64,000 bases of DNA from Cynocephalus volans (taxonomy: Eukaryota > Chordata > Mammalia > Dermoptera > Cynocephalidae): positions 110,780,133-110,844,132 of the forward strand of contig NC_084463.1 of NCBI RefSeq assembly GCF_027409185.1, written 5' to 3'. The notes below the pieces were generated by a model. It was given only the letters and a program-made list of their open reading frames with translations, ran no database searches and had not been told where the DNA came from. Of this stretch, positions 1-50,727 are shown one piece after another (the first letter of the stretch is position 1; every line of letters starts with the position of its first letter). The translations under genes and the position numbers were made by a program.

Positions 1-180
1 TTTTCTGCCATGTGAGACACCTGCCTTGCTGTAAAGCCACTGCCAAAGAAGACCCTCACCAGATGTGTTCCGTGGACTTTGGGTTTCCCAGCCTCCAAAA
101 CTGTAAGCAATAAATTTTGTTTTCTTACAAATTACCCAGTTCCAAGTATTTTGTTATAAGCAACAGAAACGGACTAATAC
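1..180 (+). repeat. MaLR (THE1/MST/MLT1-type) LTR, 3' end only
   Basis: The segment resembles the 3' part of mammalian MaLR long terminal repeats. It opens with a gccatgtgagacacctgcct block, has an AATAAA-type signal in 'gcaataaattttg' near 108-120, then 'aattacccagt' and the typical ending 'cggactaataca'. The 5' part lies outside the window. It is a non-coding relic of an old endogenous retrovirus-like element. Family-level naming would need RepeatMasker. Confidence 0.75.
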
Positions 181-745
181 ACTGTCTACCTGTAAGTTTG
201 TATCTGTTCACCACCCTCTCCCTGTCCCCTTCTCCCCGCTAGTCTTCCCAGCCTCTAGTAGCCACGATTCTATTCTACTTCTATGAGTTCAATTTCTTGC
301 TCCCACATATGAGCGAGAACATGCAGTATTTATCTTTCTGTGCCTGACTTATTTCCCTTAACAGTGTCTTCCAGACTCATCCATATTGCCACATATGACA
401 GGATTTCATTCTTTTTTTATAACTGAGTAGTACTCCATTGTGTATATATACCACATTTTCTTTAGTCATTCTTCTGTTGATGGACAAGTAGTCTGATTCC
501 ATATCTTGGCTATTGTAAATAGTGCTGCAATAAACATGGGGGTGCAGGTATCTCTTCATTATACTGATTTCCTTGAGGAATTTAGATGTTCTTAACACAA
601 AGAAATGATGAATGTTTGCCGTGATAGATAGGCTAATCATTCTGATTTGATCATTACACATTGTATACATGTATGAAAATATCACTTTGCACCCCATAAA
701 TATGTGCAATTATTATGTGTCAATTAAAAAATAATAAAAAAATCA
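181..745. repeat. 5'-inverted L1 (twin-primed insertion)
   Basis: From about 185 to 580 the plus strand reads the antisense of the L1 ORF2 end and 3' UTR: antisense landmarks include 'tattccattgtg'-like sequence near 433 and 'gctgcaataaacatggg' near 522. From about 583 to 727 the sequence flips to the sense L1 3' UTR ('cttaacacaaagaaatga', 'accccataaatatgtg') and ends in an A-rich tail at about 726-742. A head-to-head flip of one 3'-end copy is the known signature of twin priming during L1 retrotransposition. Confidence 0.75.
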
Positions 746-1195
746 GTTGTCTTCAAAGTGGGGTGTGCAGAATGATCCACTGGAATGCAAAAGAAAAATT
801 AAGACTTCTATTTCTACTTTTTTTTAGTCTAAAAATAAAGAAATTAATTACCAGTATTTACTGTATGGATCAACACAGGTACCCTTACTCAGCTCATGGG
901 TCAGGTACCCATGAGGTGTAGTCAGGAAAGACAGGAGATTCTACAACACAGGGGAAGGTGAAAGGGGACCATGGCATCCTCACTGGTCCAGTAGCTTTCA
1001 AGTGTATTCGGAGGTTTTGTGAATTATTTGTATCCTAGTCAGAGGGCTCCAAATTTTCTGACCTCTGATATGTTGGCTTGTAATTGTCACAAGTGTGCTA
1101 CATAGAAGAAAGAAACACACTGTGTTCTTTCAGGCAAAGGTGATATTTTAGTAACGGTCTGAGAAAATAACTGTGCTTTAAAAGAATCATGTTAG
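746..1195. other. Intergenic spacer, nothing recognised
   Basis: AT-rich sequence upstream of the SINE. No coding pattern, RNA gene or clear repeat was recognised. The short reading frame at 715-921 runs out of the L1 tail and has no coding character. Confidence 0.5.
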
Positions 1196-1364
1196 GGCTG
1201 GTCCGTGGCTCACTTGGGAGAGTGCGGTGCCAATAACACCAAGGCCACGGGTTCGGATCCTATATAGGGATGGCTGGTTAACTCACTTGGGAGAGCGTGG
1301 TGCTGACAACACCTAATCAACGGTTTAGATCCCCTTACCAGTCATCTTTAAAAAATAAATAAAT
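1196..1364 (+). repeat. Dimeric tRNA-Ile-derived SINE (CYN-like)
   Basis: Two tRNA-like monomers stand in tandem. The first begins 'ggctggtccgtggctcac', keeps an A-box-like 'tggctcacttgggagag' and a B box 'ggttcggatcc', and its anticodon-arm region 'ggtgccaataacacc' matches tRNA-Ile. The second begins about 1270 ('ggctggttaactcac') with a degraded B box. It ends in 'catctttaaaaaataaat'. Flanking copies of aaaagaatca(t/c)g at 1180-1191 and 1365-1376 are a 12-bp target-site duplication with one mismatch. Dimeric tRNA-Ile SINEs are known from colugos as CYN; the assignment is by structure and recalled resemblance, not by a search. Confidence 0.75.
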
Positions 1365-2239
1365 AAAAGAATCACGCTGTGGGGAAAGCACTTTGAAAAT
1401 TAAGATTTGGAACTGGTTCTATTATTGTGCGGTTTTAATGCCAAAGTGAACTGTCTCAGTGTGGCCTACACTCTCATGGTCACCATCTCCACAGTTTACA
1501 AGCACAGTTTTAAACCCATTTTACAATCTTCCAAATGCAGAGTTTCAAGGGTTTTAAAACTAACATTTGTTAAAAATATTTGCAAAAACAGCTAATGAAA
1601 ACATCATTGAGAATGTTGCCTTCATGGACAATGAAGAGTTTTCCTGTGGAATTTCACATTTGTAAAATTGGTAGATGGGATTTAAACAGCAAGAATTATA
1701 ATTTAGTAAGTGCAGGCAAAGATAGAGTTCTTCTATTGGGTCTATTTGTGCTTGTGAATATATATATTTAAAAAACAATAATAACCACTAGGACCAAGTC
1801 TTGACATTAACTGAATTTAGAAGCATGCTTTCTGGTTTCATAAAATATTAAACTAAGATGTATTAATTAAAATTAATAAAAGATGTATTAATAAAAAATC
1901 ATTTTTAATTATGTTTCTCTCACTAAAGAGATTATTGTTATAACATTAAAGTGAAAGGTAAAAGGTATATCATACCATTCATTAAAAATCAAGTAATTTA
2001 AAATTATTGTTTCATCTTTACCACATCCTTTAACGTATCTTAGTGTGTCTTACTATATAATATATTAATATGGTCTCTTACATATCATTTATAAATAAAT
2101 AAATTGCAAATCTCAGGCTATGAGGTAGAAGGCATAAAACTAGGTGCCTAAATGAGACAATTATGTGAAAGCAGTTGGCACAGTGAGGACACATAGGGGG
2201 TGCTCACTAATGAATCATTTCTTTTCTCCCCTTGGTGAC
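1365..2239. other. AT-rich intergenic spacer
   Basis: No gene, RNA or confident repeat was recognised. The sequence is strongly AT-rich between 1780 and 2110, with runs such as 'taaataaataaattg'. Short reading frames here show no family resemblance. Confidence 0.5.
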
Positions 2240-2480
2240 TAATTTGGTGTGAGACGTGAAAGGGAGACTGAGTCAAGGATGGCTCCCAAATGTAGCCTGG
2301 GGAGTGGGTACTTGGTGGTATCATTCATTGGAAATTGGAAAACAGGAGCAGGTTCTGGCATGGTCCTGGGAGGCAATTAGGAGTTTGAGTCTGGAAGCCT
2401 CTAGTGGAGATGCTCCCCAGGAAGTCAGAGACACCATCTGCAGCACTGGAGCATTCCAGCTGGAGATGGGGTTCAAGAGT
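2240..2480 (-). repeat. L2 LINE fragment, antisense
   Basis: The plus strand reads like the reverse complement of the L2 reverse-transcriptase region ('gagtcaaggatggctccc', then 'aggagcaggttctgg'). It is an ancient, degraded copy just upstream of the AMPD3 CpG island. Confidence 0.55.
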
Positions 2481-2859
2481 CATTAGCAGGCGGGAGGTTG
2501 TTAAAACCATGGGAGTGGCTGAGATCCGCAGAGTGGCCCAGCGGAGAGAGAGGAGGCTGGCACGGTGAGACCCAGGGGAGCACCACTGTGGAAGCCAGGC
2601 CCCGGAGGCCAGGAAGCTACAGGCACCCAGGTATGTGGAAAATTCGGAGAGAGAGGAGAGAGAGGGTGGCGGGTGCCAACTCTGGAAACAGTGCATTGCA
2701 AGTCTTCCAGGAAGGTAGGCGTGGGCAGCGGGCTCAGATGCCGTGGAGAGGTGAGTACTGGAGGCGGCAAGGCACCCAGTGGCTCTGGCAACGGGGAGGT
2801 CATCCCGGCCTTTGAGGAGCGAGTGGAGAGGCCAGAGAGCAGAGGGCTGGAGAGGGCAG
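2481..2859. other. CpG-island shore upstream of AMPD3
   Basis: GC content rises steadily here towards the CpG island. There is no recognisable coding exon or repeat. Overlapping open frames on both strands (for example 2498-2815 plus and 2501-2914 minus) are what GC-rich, stop-poor sequence gives by chance. Confidence 0.45.
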
Positions 2860-3548
2860 GAGTGTGTGTGCGCGCGCGCGTGTGAGTGTTGGGCGGGGCG
2901 AGAAGGTGCTGCAAGTGACCAGACGGACACCTGGGAGAAAACCCGTGCTTGCGGGTCGCTGCAGCTGCAGGGAGTAAGTCACCTGTGTAGGGCTGAGACC
3001 CCCCACCCCATCTCGCTCTGGGAAAAGTCCTGGCGGGTAGGGGAGGAGCTCGGGCCAGTCCGAACGCCCAGGGCAGCGGGGTCGGAGCCCGGCGGGTGGC
3101 AGCGAAGGCGGGGTCCGGGGAGCCTGGGTGGCACCTAAGCCCGGGCTGCGGCGCGGCCCCGCGGAGCCCAGGCGGCGGCGGGCGCGCTTCCGGCCGAGGG
3201 ACCCGGCGGCCGCCGCGCCCCTGGCGCGCTCAAGTTTCCTGTTGGCAGCGCGGCCCGGGCGCTGCAGGTAGCGCCGGCCCGGCCCGCGCCCGTCTGCTCC
3301 CGGCTCCTCGCCTTTCCTCCGCTCGGCGCCCAGGTAGGGCACCGCCCGGGGCGGCGTGCGGCGGCGGCCCTCCGTCCTCCCGCCGCGCCGGCCCGGGGGC
3401 TCCGGGGCTGGGCTCCCGCAGCGCTGAGCCCTCCCAGCCCCGGCCGGCTTCAGTGCCCGGCAGCCCGACTGGGCGGCGCTTGCTGTGCGCCCTGTCCAGC
3501 GCGACACCTGCGCTCCAGCCCTGCGGCCGCCCCCTTCGGGCCCACGGC

Positions 3549-44615
<41,067 letters not shown>

Positions 44616-46740
44616 GTTCAGCACTTGACATGCATTTTAACTTTCTGGTTTAATTTCAAGTCTGCTGTGGCTAACAGTGACCAAACTAGGACTTTCCTCT
44701 GTGAAGAGGATCCTCTGAAGAAATTTCAAACTAGTGATTTTGGTTGCACTGTTCACTTTAAGATCTAACATGCCCACTTCTGTTAATATTTCTGCATAAT
44801 AGATGGTGACTTCTCCTTGGGGACCTGGGAGCTAGGCACTTGTCTGTTCTTATTCCTAATTTTACAAATATTTCTCTTGAAACCCCCAGTACTTGAATTG
44901 TTGGGGCCAGGATCTTCCATGTTCAAATGCCAAGTGACATGAGGTCTGTGTGGTTTCTGCCACGCTCCTCTCTGTAGGCCCTGCAGGCTAACTGGTAGTT
45001 GTTCATTTCAGCCTCTGGCTGACTGGTTGCCTTAAAATCAGTTTTGAAGCTCCCTTTCATAAAGGGGCTACTTTGAGAAAATTAAAATTGAAAATCCTTT
45101 CTTGACAATTTACATTTTTTATGAAATTCTTGAACTGTTTTATTCAGCTTCCCTCCCTCTTTTCTAGTTGGGAAGTCAAATGTACTCATTAAACCGGTCA
45201 CTCCTATTCTGAATCTTGGTTTCCTTCTCTAGAAAGTGAGGGTTTGGACTAGATGAGTGGTTTTCAAAGGGTGTTCTGTGAATCCTCCTTGTGGACCACT
45301 TCACAGTGGTGGAGGGAAGGGCGTGAGTGAGATTCTGGAGACTGTCAAAGTGACTCTCCTTTTGTAAATTTTACATTGGAGCTGCTACATATTTTCATTT
45401 GAAGTAAGGACTTTGAAAAGCACAGCACTAGATGATCTCTGTTGTTGGCTCTAATATTCTATAATTGTAGCCGAATTAACATTTTACCCAGGAAGAGTTA
45501 GGACCAGAGAAGTCAAATTTGCTTAAGGTCACACACCTAATAAATAATAGGACAAGAGCTAGTTTTCCTTATTCCTAACCCAGTCCTTTCACCACTATTC
45601 CAATAAGCCTCACAAATGTTAATTTTTTTTTTTTTAATCATCGTAACCAGGTGCATTATTTTTTTAAGACAAAATCTCTCCCTTATTAACATGAAGACTT
45701 CTTCAGAAGATATAGTGGTCCCAGGGGCCAGGTAGAAGTCATTTTTTAAGACCAATCTGAATTTAAGCTTTACCAGTGTAGTCTTCATCTGTGTTACTAG
45801 TGCCTGGTATGTAGTAGGTGCTCAGTAAATGCATACTGAACAATTAAGTGAATTTCTCTGTTGGCAACGTTTTAAGGATATGTGCTCCTAGTACTCAACA
45901 AGCTACTCAAGGACCTTCCTTATCTATATCTGTGGGCAAATTCAGACTACAGGACATCCTTCTGAATCAGTATAAAGTTAGAATTCTAGTTTTGCCTGTG
46001 AACATGTTTATTTGTCTTGTCCTGTGACTTTAGGATGATTGCCCCTCCACCGGTCAACTTAGCATACGGAACTGTAAATGAGTCTTTTACTAGGCAAATA
46101 TATATGCTATCTCATAGCTAGTTATGAAATTGAATGAAAATTCATCGTTAACCTAAGGATTCATTATTTTTGAAACGACCCCATTTGTATACATTTGCTC
46201 TAATATAGCAAGTACTGTACAGTTTTTCATTGTTATTTTATCTATATCAAGTATTTTTAAAAAATTATTAAAGCCTGTTAGGACTGTGGCTCAATAATTT
46301 AAACCTATTTCAAGTTAATATTTAAAGCCAATGTTTCAGTTTTTTTACTTTAAGACTGGGCATAATGAAAAGCTATCAATATTATTAACTGCTAGTTTAT
46401 CTTTTACTAAGACATGGATGACATTCACTAGGAAAACTCAAAATTTTCAAACTGAAGCTCACTAGGCCCAGAAGGCAAACCTCTGCTATCTTTTTCTCTA
46501 ACTTCTGCCCTGCTTTAGTCCATGAGAAAAGCCACACGTTCGTTTCTTTTTCTCTGGATATTATGTTAGTCTGTTCAGCCAACACATGCTGGATTTTACC
46601 TGTCCTGCAAGCTTTTGACACCCTTTTCTATAGCACTTTGAACTTTGATTACATCCTTGTATTTAACTGGCCTTTTGGGGGATAAATCCCTACTTTCCTT
46701 TGTGTTCGTAATTGGAATAAAAGGCAGTTGTGTACTGGCC
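44616..46740 (+). other. AMPD3: AMPD3 3' UTR (probable extent)
   Basis: Non-coding, moderately AT-rich sequence follows the stop codon. It includes MIR-like (about 45200-45260, 45500-45570) and L2-end (about 45785-45855) relics. Candidate poly(A) hexamers on the plus strand are ATTAAA at 45081 and 46267 and AATAAA at 46716, the last followed by a GT-rich stretch ('cagttgtgtactgg', then 'ggttttt') typical of a cleavage site. The true end may be shorter, or extend to 47186. Confidence 0.6.
46716..46721 (+). terminator. AMPD3: Candidate AMPD3 poly(A) signal (AATAAA)
   Basis: Canonical AATAAA followed within 8-40 bases by GT- and T-rich sequence, the usual arrangement for cleavage and polyadenylation. 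It is the best-placed plus-strand signal after the stop codon, but transcript data are needed to choose between it and 46267 or 47186. Confidence 0.5.
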
Positions 46741-47194
46741 CAGGTTTTTAGAGGAATGGTTTTTGAGGCATGTTATCCGTTACCTATTCTAAAGGGCTCA
46801 AGTTCATTCTGTGTTACTTCAAATTGTACTGTTGAAATGATCGATGTCATTGCTCCCTGCCTTGTGAAAACATATCACAGCTCCTGGGTTGGTATCTATC
46901 AATGCCTGTTCCCAGGCCTTTGCTGCCTCTTGGATTAAAGCAGAGTTAAAAGCACATCCCTCTTGCTTTCTTTTACTTGTTTCCGAGTGCTGTGTTTGTG
47001 AAACAACATGCATCTTTTTCTGGATTTGTAGACACAACCAAAGGTGACATTTTGGTGATACACCTAAATATTCTACATCTGAACTATGACTGTTATAAAG
47101 AATGAGTGTAACAAACTCCAAAAAAAGGAACACTAATCAGATAAACATAGTTCCTTGGAAATTTTTGCACCCTTAAACTCTAAAGAATAAATCT
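46741..47194. other. Spacer between convergent gene ends
   Basis: AT-rich sequence with no recognised gene. On the minus strand the part at 47110-47150 is T- and GT-rich, suitable as a downstream element for the RNF141 poly(A) signal at 47195. Confidence 0.45.
47186..47191 (+). terminator. AMPD3: Distal plus-strand AATAAA
   Basis: A second canonical hexamer on the AMPD3 strand, 470 bases beyond the first. Its downstream sequence is A-rich rather than GT-rich, so it is a weaker candidate. Confidence 0.3.
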
Positions 47195-47200
47195 TTTATT
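47195..47200 (-). terminator. RNF141: Candidate distal RNF141 poly(A) signal
   Basis: Plus-strand TTTATT is AATAAA on the minus strand. Downstream in RNF141 sense (47110-47150) the minus strand has a T run followed by 'ggagtttgtt', a good GU/U-rich element. Other TTTATT copies at about 47955 and 50213 could give shorter transcripts. Confidence 0.4.
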
Positions 47201-50200
47201 AAAAAGATAGATGACACAGTGTAATACTACAAACAGCTGCGAGATTATCAAAATATATCTCTGAGGAGGCTTTTATGTCATTTGATACCAAAATTTGTAT
47301 ATTTCTCCATAATATGATGATACTATGCATCAGTAAATTTAATTATAAACTGCCACTCCCTCTTATAAATGTCCTTCCTCTTCTTAGCACTAAGATGCTA
47401 GGATACCTATCTAATTACATTCTTATATCTTGGAAAAACTTTACAAGGTAAACATCAAACTACCACAGGGTGGAGTATTTCATCGATTATTTTTACTGTC
47501 CAATAGTGTAGAAAGACATAAAAACAAATGAAGGTCTGTTTATATTAATATTGTCATTGTTTTGCCCATCATAAATGTGGGTGATTAGCTGATCTTGCTT
47601 ATCTCCAAGTAGTTTTCTTATTCCTACAAAAAGTAAGCTTGATTAAGATATAAAAAAGAAAAGTTAAAAATACAAATTCTTCCGACTGCTTTTTAATGAA
47701 TCCAACTTCCTAATGTTAAAAATCACTGAACCAAAAGATATTTTCAAGCAGACATATTACACAGACATATATTGGATGTAAGAAAGTTGAGTCCAATTTG
47801 AAATAAATTTTAAAACATAGTGCACAAACATCACAACCCCTAGAGCACAATATAAAATACTTCTATAAAGAATATAAATATTTAGTGTATAAGAATGTGA
47901 AATTACATGATAAGAAAAAAACTCATTAGCTAAAATTTACTTGCTAAAGATTATTTATTGCACAATTTATCAGTTTGTCCTAAGAATAAAGCAGATACTA
48001 TTACTCTCAACCTTTAAATTCAGTACACAGTCAAATTCATTTTCTCAAACTAAAGTTCTACAGCATTACGAGTAAACTCTTGGTTATTGAGTTAGGATTG
48101 GGAAAACTTTATAACTTATAAAAAAAATTCCTTTAAAATTCATGAAACCATTTCACAATCCTAGAAGGCACACATATTTTCTATCATAGTGCATTTAAGT
48201 ACTTCATATTCAAAAAAGACAAAGCTGTACAGAATACAATAAGTGTACATTGCATCCATTAAACAAATTTACAAGTTTTACAATTAGTTATTACAGTAGA
48301 ACTTACCTAATATTTACATCTAAAGAATTATCATCCAGTTTAATGCAGTGGGCAAAGAACTGTGCTCATTTATTTGATAAGGCTAATAAAAACATTTTAT
48401 ATTTCACAGTAGATCAGTTAGTGTCTTGGAGCTTATTCTGTAAAAATAAAAAGGTTTGGGCAATATCAAGTCACTGGGCTCACTGTTAAATAATTCCTTG
48501 AAAGGTGAAGGATTCTGGGGGGTAAAATCATTGGCTCTACCTGGAAAGATCCAAAAATCTGTAAAGCAACTCTGTTCATTTTCAAAACGTTTTCAAATTA
48601 GGCAATTTGAATTAAACTCATCAAGTCTAATCCAAAAGGACAACTTAAAATATTAGAGGTGGAAAAGATCTCAGAGGATCATCTATCCTAAGGTTTTCAA
48701 AAAATGTTCAATGGAATACTAAGAGTCTATGGAAGAGATTCAGGGTCCTGCAAGTTTGACTTGAATTTAATTAAAAAAAATTTTTTTTGAAAAAATTAAA
48801 AAAACAACTCCCATCATACAAATTTGTTACTTGCCAAATTCTAATATATTGGATATCACCAATGCATTAATATATATTTTTACTGGTTGACAATATTTAA
48901 TTATAGTATATAATAAAGTTTATATAAGGAAATACATATTAATAAAATATGACTTATATGGTGGGGCAGTGTGTGTGTGCATGCACACATGTGTGTAAAG
49001 GTTCTGTGTAAGATTTTACTTGGAAAAAAAAAGGTTCCACTTTTGAAACAGTGTGAAAACCACAGATAAAGTCTCACAACCATCAAGTACATTGCCAGGT
49101 TGATATGACAGAGCCCCAGTACTCTGCTTGTGCAAACATCTGTAGTGAGTATTTTAGCTATTTGTTACTTTGTTATCCCCATCATGAATGTTGATCTTCG
49201 GTTTTTTGGGGGGAAAAATAAAGCTGTCTTCCATCAGATATTTTTCCTTCATATGGATTTTATTATATTTGCATGCCTATTAAAACCCTAATATCCAAAA
49301 ATTCTGTCATTAATAAGTGGCAACTTAAATTGTATACTAATTTACCAATAATAGGTCAGAAAAGTTACATGGAATGTAAACATACTTTTTAAAGGAGACT
49401 TCAGGCCCTAGTTTTATTACATTGCTGAAATGTTAATGTTAAAAATTTTACTTCATAAGCAAAATTTTAAAAAATGGTTGAGGTGCTACTGAAGATCATA
49501 ATTTCATTATTACTATTTTCTTTGAGGGTATTTCAAAGGAAGTACAATGAAATAGTAAGAAAACCAAGTTATCTTGTAATTTTCAGAGGTTATTTATGTA
49601 CATAGGGTGAAAAACCTCTCCCTATTTTGTTCTCTCTTAGAATCTAAGAAATTTGAGGACTTTGAAACCTCTGAAAGATGCCTTCAAGTAAAGAAATTAA
49701 ACATCATAAACCAATACTGAACGACTTATCATAATTTGGAAATATAAAATTTAGTATTTGTGATGTAGAAAAATTTCCTTCTGAAACACCAAGATGTGTA
49801 AGCATTATCAAAAGCCATTTAGAACAGTTATCCATATGGATGTTTGTGTTTTCCAGAACAGCCAAGAATATTCCCTGGTAGAAATCCACTTGCAAGGCAA
49901 AGTCACACCCAACTTTATAGGCCTCACCCAAATTATACAGCTTGGCCAAAAAAAAGAAAAAAAAACCAACAAAACTTTAAAGTAAAAAACATGTAGTTGT
50001 AAAACACTTTGCTAAAGTGATGAAATAATTATGGATCACTTCAAGTAAAAATTATTAAAGGAGCAATAATTAATCACAAGGGGGCATACATACTCCTTAG
50101 GTTCCAGTAGAAAGACTAGTTTTAAGTAGTAACATGCACTTTGATGTATTCTACATTTTTAGTCACTTAAAATTTTCTCTCTCAGATGGCTATAACTTTT

Positions 50201-50576
50201 TAACATTCAAGGTTTATTTTAAACCTAACTAAAAAAATTCCAGAATTCTCCTGCCCTGCAAAAGAATAGTGTTTCACAAGTCTCTGGAAATGCTGCCATT
50301 ACCTTAGCAAAGGATTCAAGAGCAATTAGTTCTAATACACATTAGAACAGATAAGTAATAGGAAAACGTGATCTAAAACAGTAGCAAATTTTAGTATATC
50401 ATAAACGGAAGACATGGAACGTTTATTTTCAAAATGGGTAAGTTGTCAGAAAAGCAAAAATAAGAGGATGGGGAAAATTGATTTTTCTGTGTCTGTGCCA
50501 CCATACCCCTTCATTCTTCCCCTATGACCAAAGTATTTGTAGCCCCTAATAGCCACAGAAAACCTTCACCCCAAAG
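47195..50576 (-). other. RNF141: RNF141 3' UTR (probable extent)
   Basis: About 3.4 kb of AT-rich, largely repeat-free sequence lies downstream of the RNF141 stop codon, consistent with a long 3' UTR. A MIR-like scrap occurs near 48655-48750 and a short TG/CA mixed run near 48970-48997. The right boundary is firm (stop codon); the left boundary rests only on the poly(A) hexamer. Confidence 0.45.
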
Positions 50577-50727
50577 TCATGGCCTATGGGGCTGGCCTGC
50601 TTCATCAGCCATGTTAAGAATATAGTTAGCCATATCATCTTCAGTGGGTGCATCTGATACCACCCAAGATTCATTTGCTCCAGTCATCTGTAGGCGACAA
50701 ATAGGGCAATTCCTGTGTTGATCACTC
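50577..50727 (-). CDS. RNF141: RNF141 last coding exon
   Basis: The minus-strand acceptor (ctcaaatag) ends at 50728. The exon completes the split Trp codon, then encodes [37 protein letters not shown] and [12 protein letters not shown], with TGA at 50577-50579. CPIC supplies the final zinc-binding Cys pair of the RING. In human the residue after SD is Arg as I recall it; here it is Gln. Confidence 0.95.

Noticed and set aside
1196-1364. A functional tRNA-Ile gene
   Set aside because: It is dimeric, A-tailed and flanked by target-site duplications, and the cloverleaf is degraded; it is a SINE.
44616-50576. A mitochondrial insertion carrying a humanin-like frame, as in the human AMPD3-RNF141 interval
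   Set aside because: No mitochondrial 16S rRNA-like sequence was recognised here; the human insertion is probably primate-specific.
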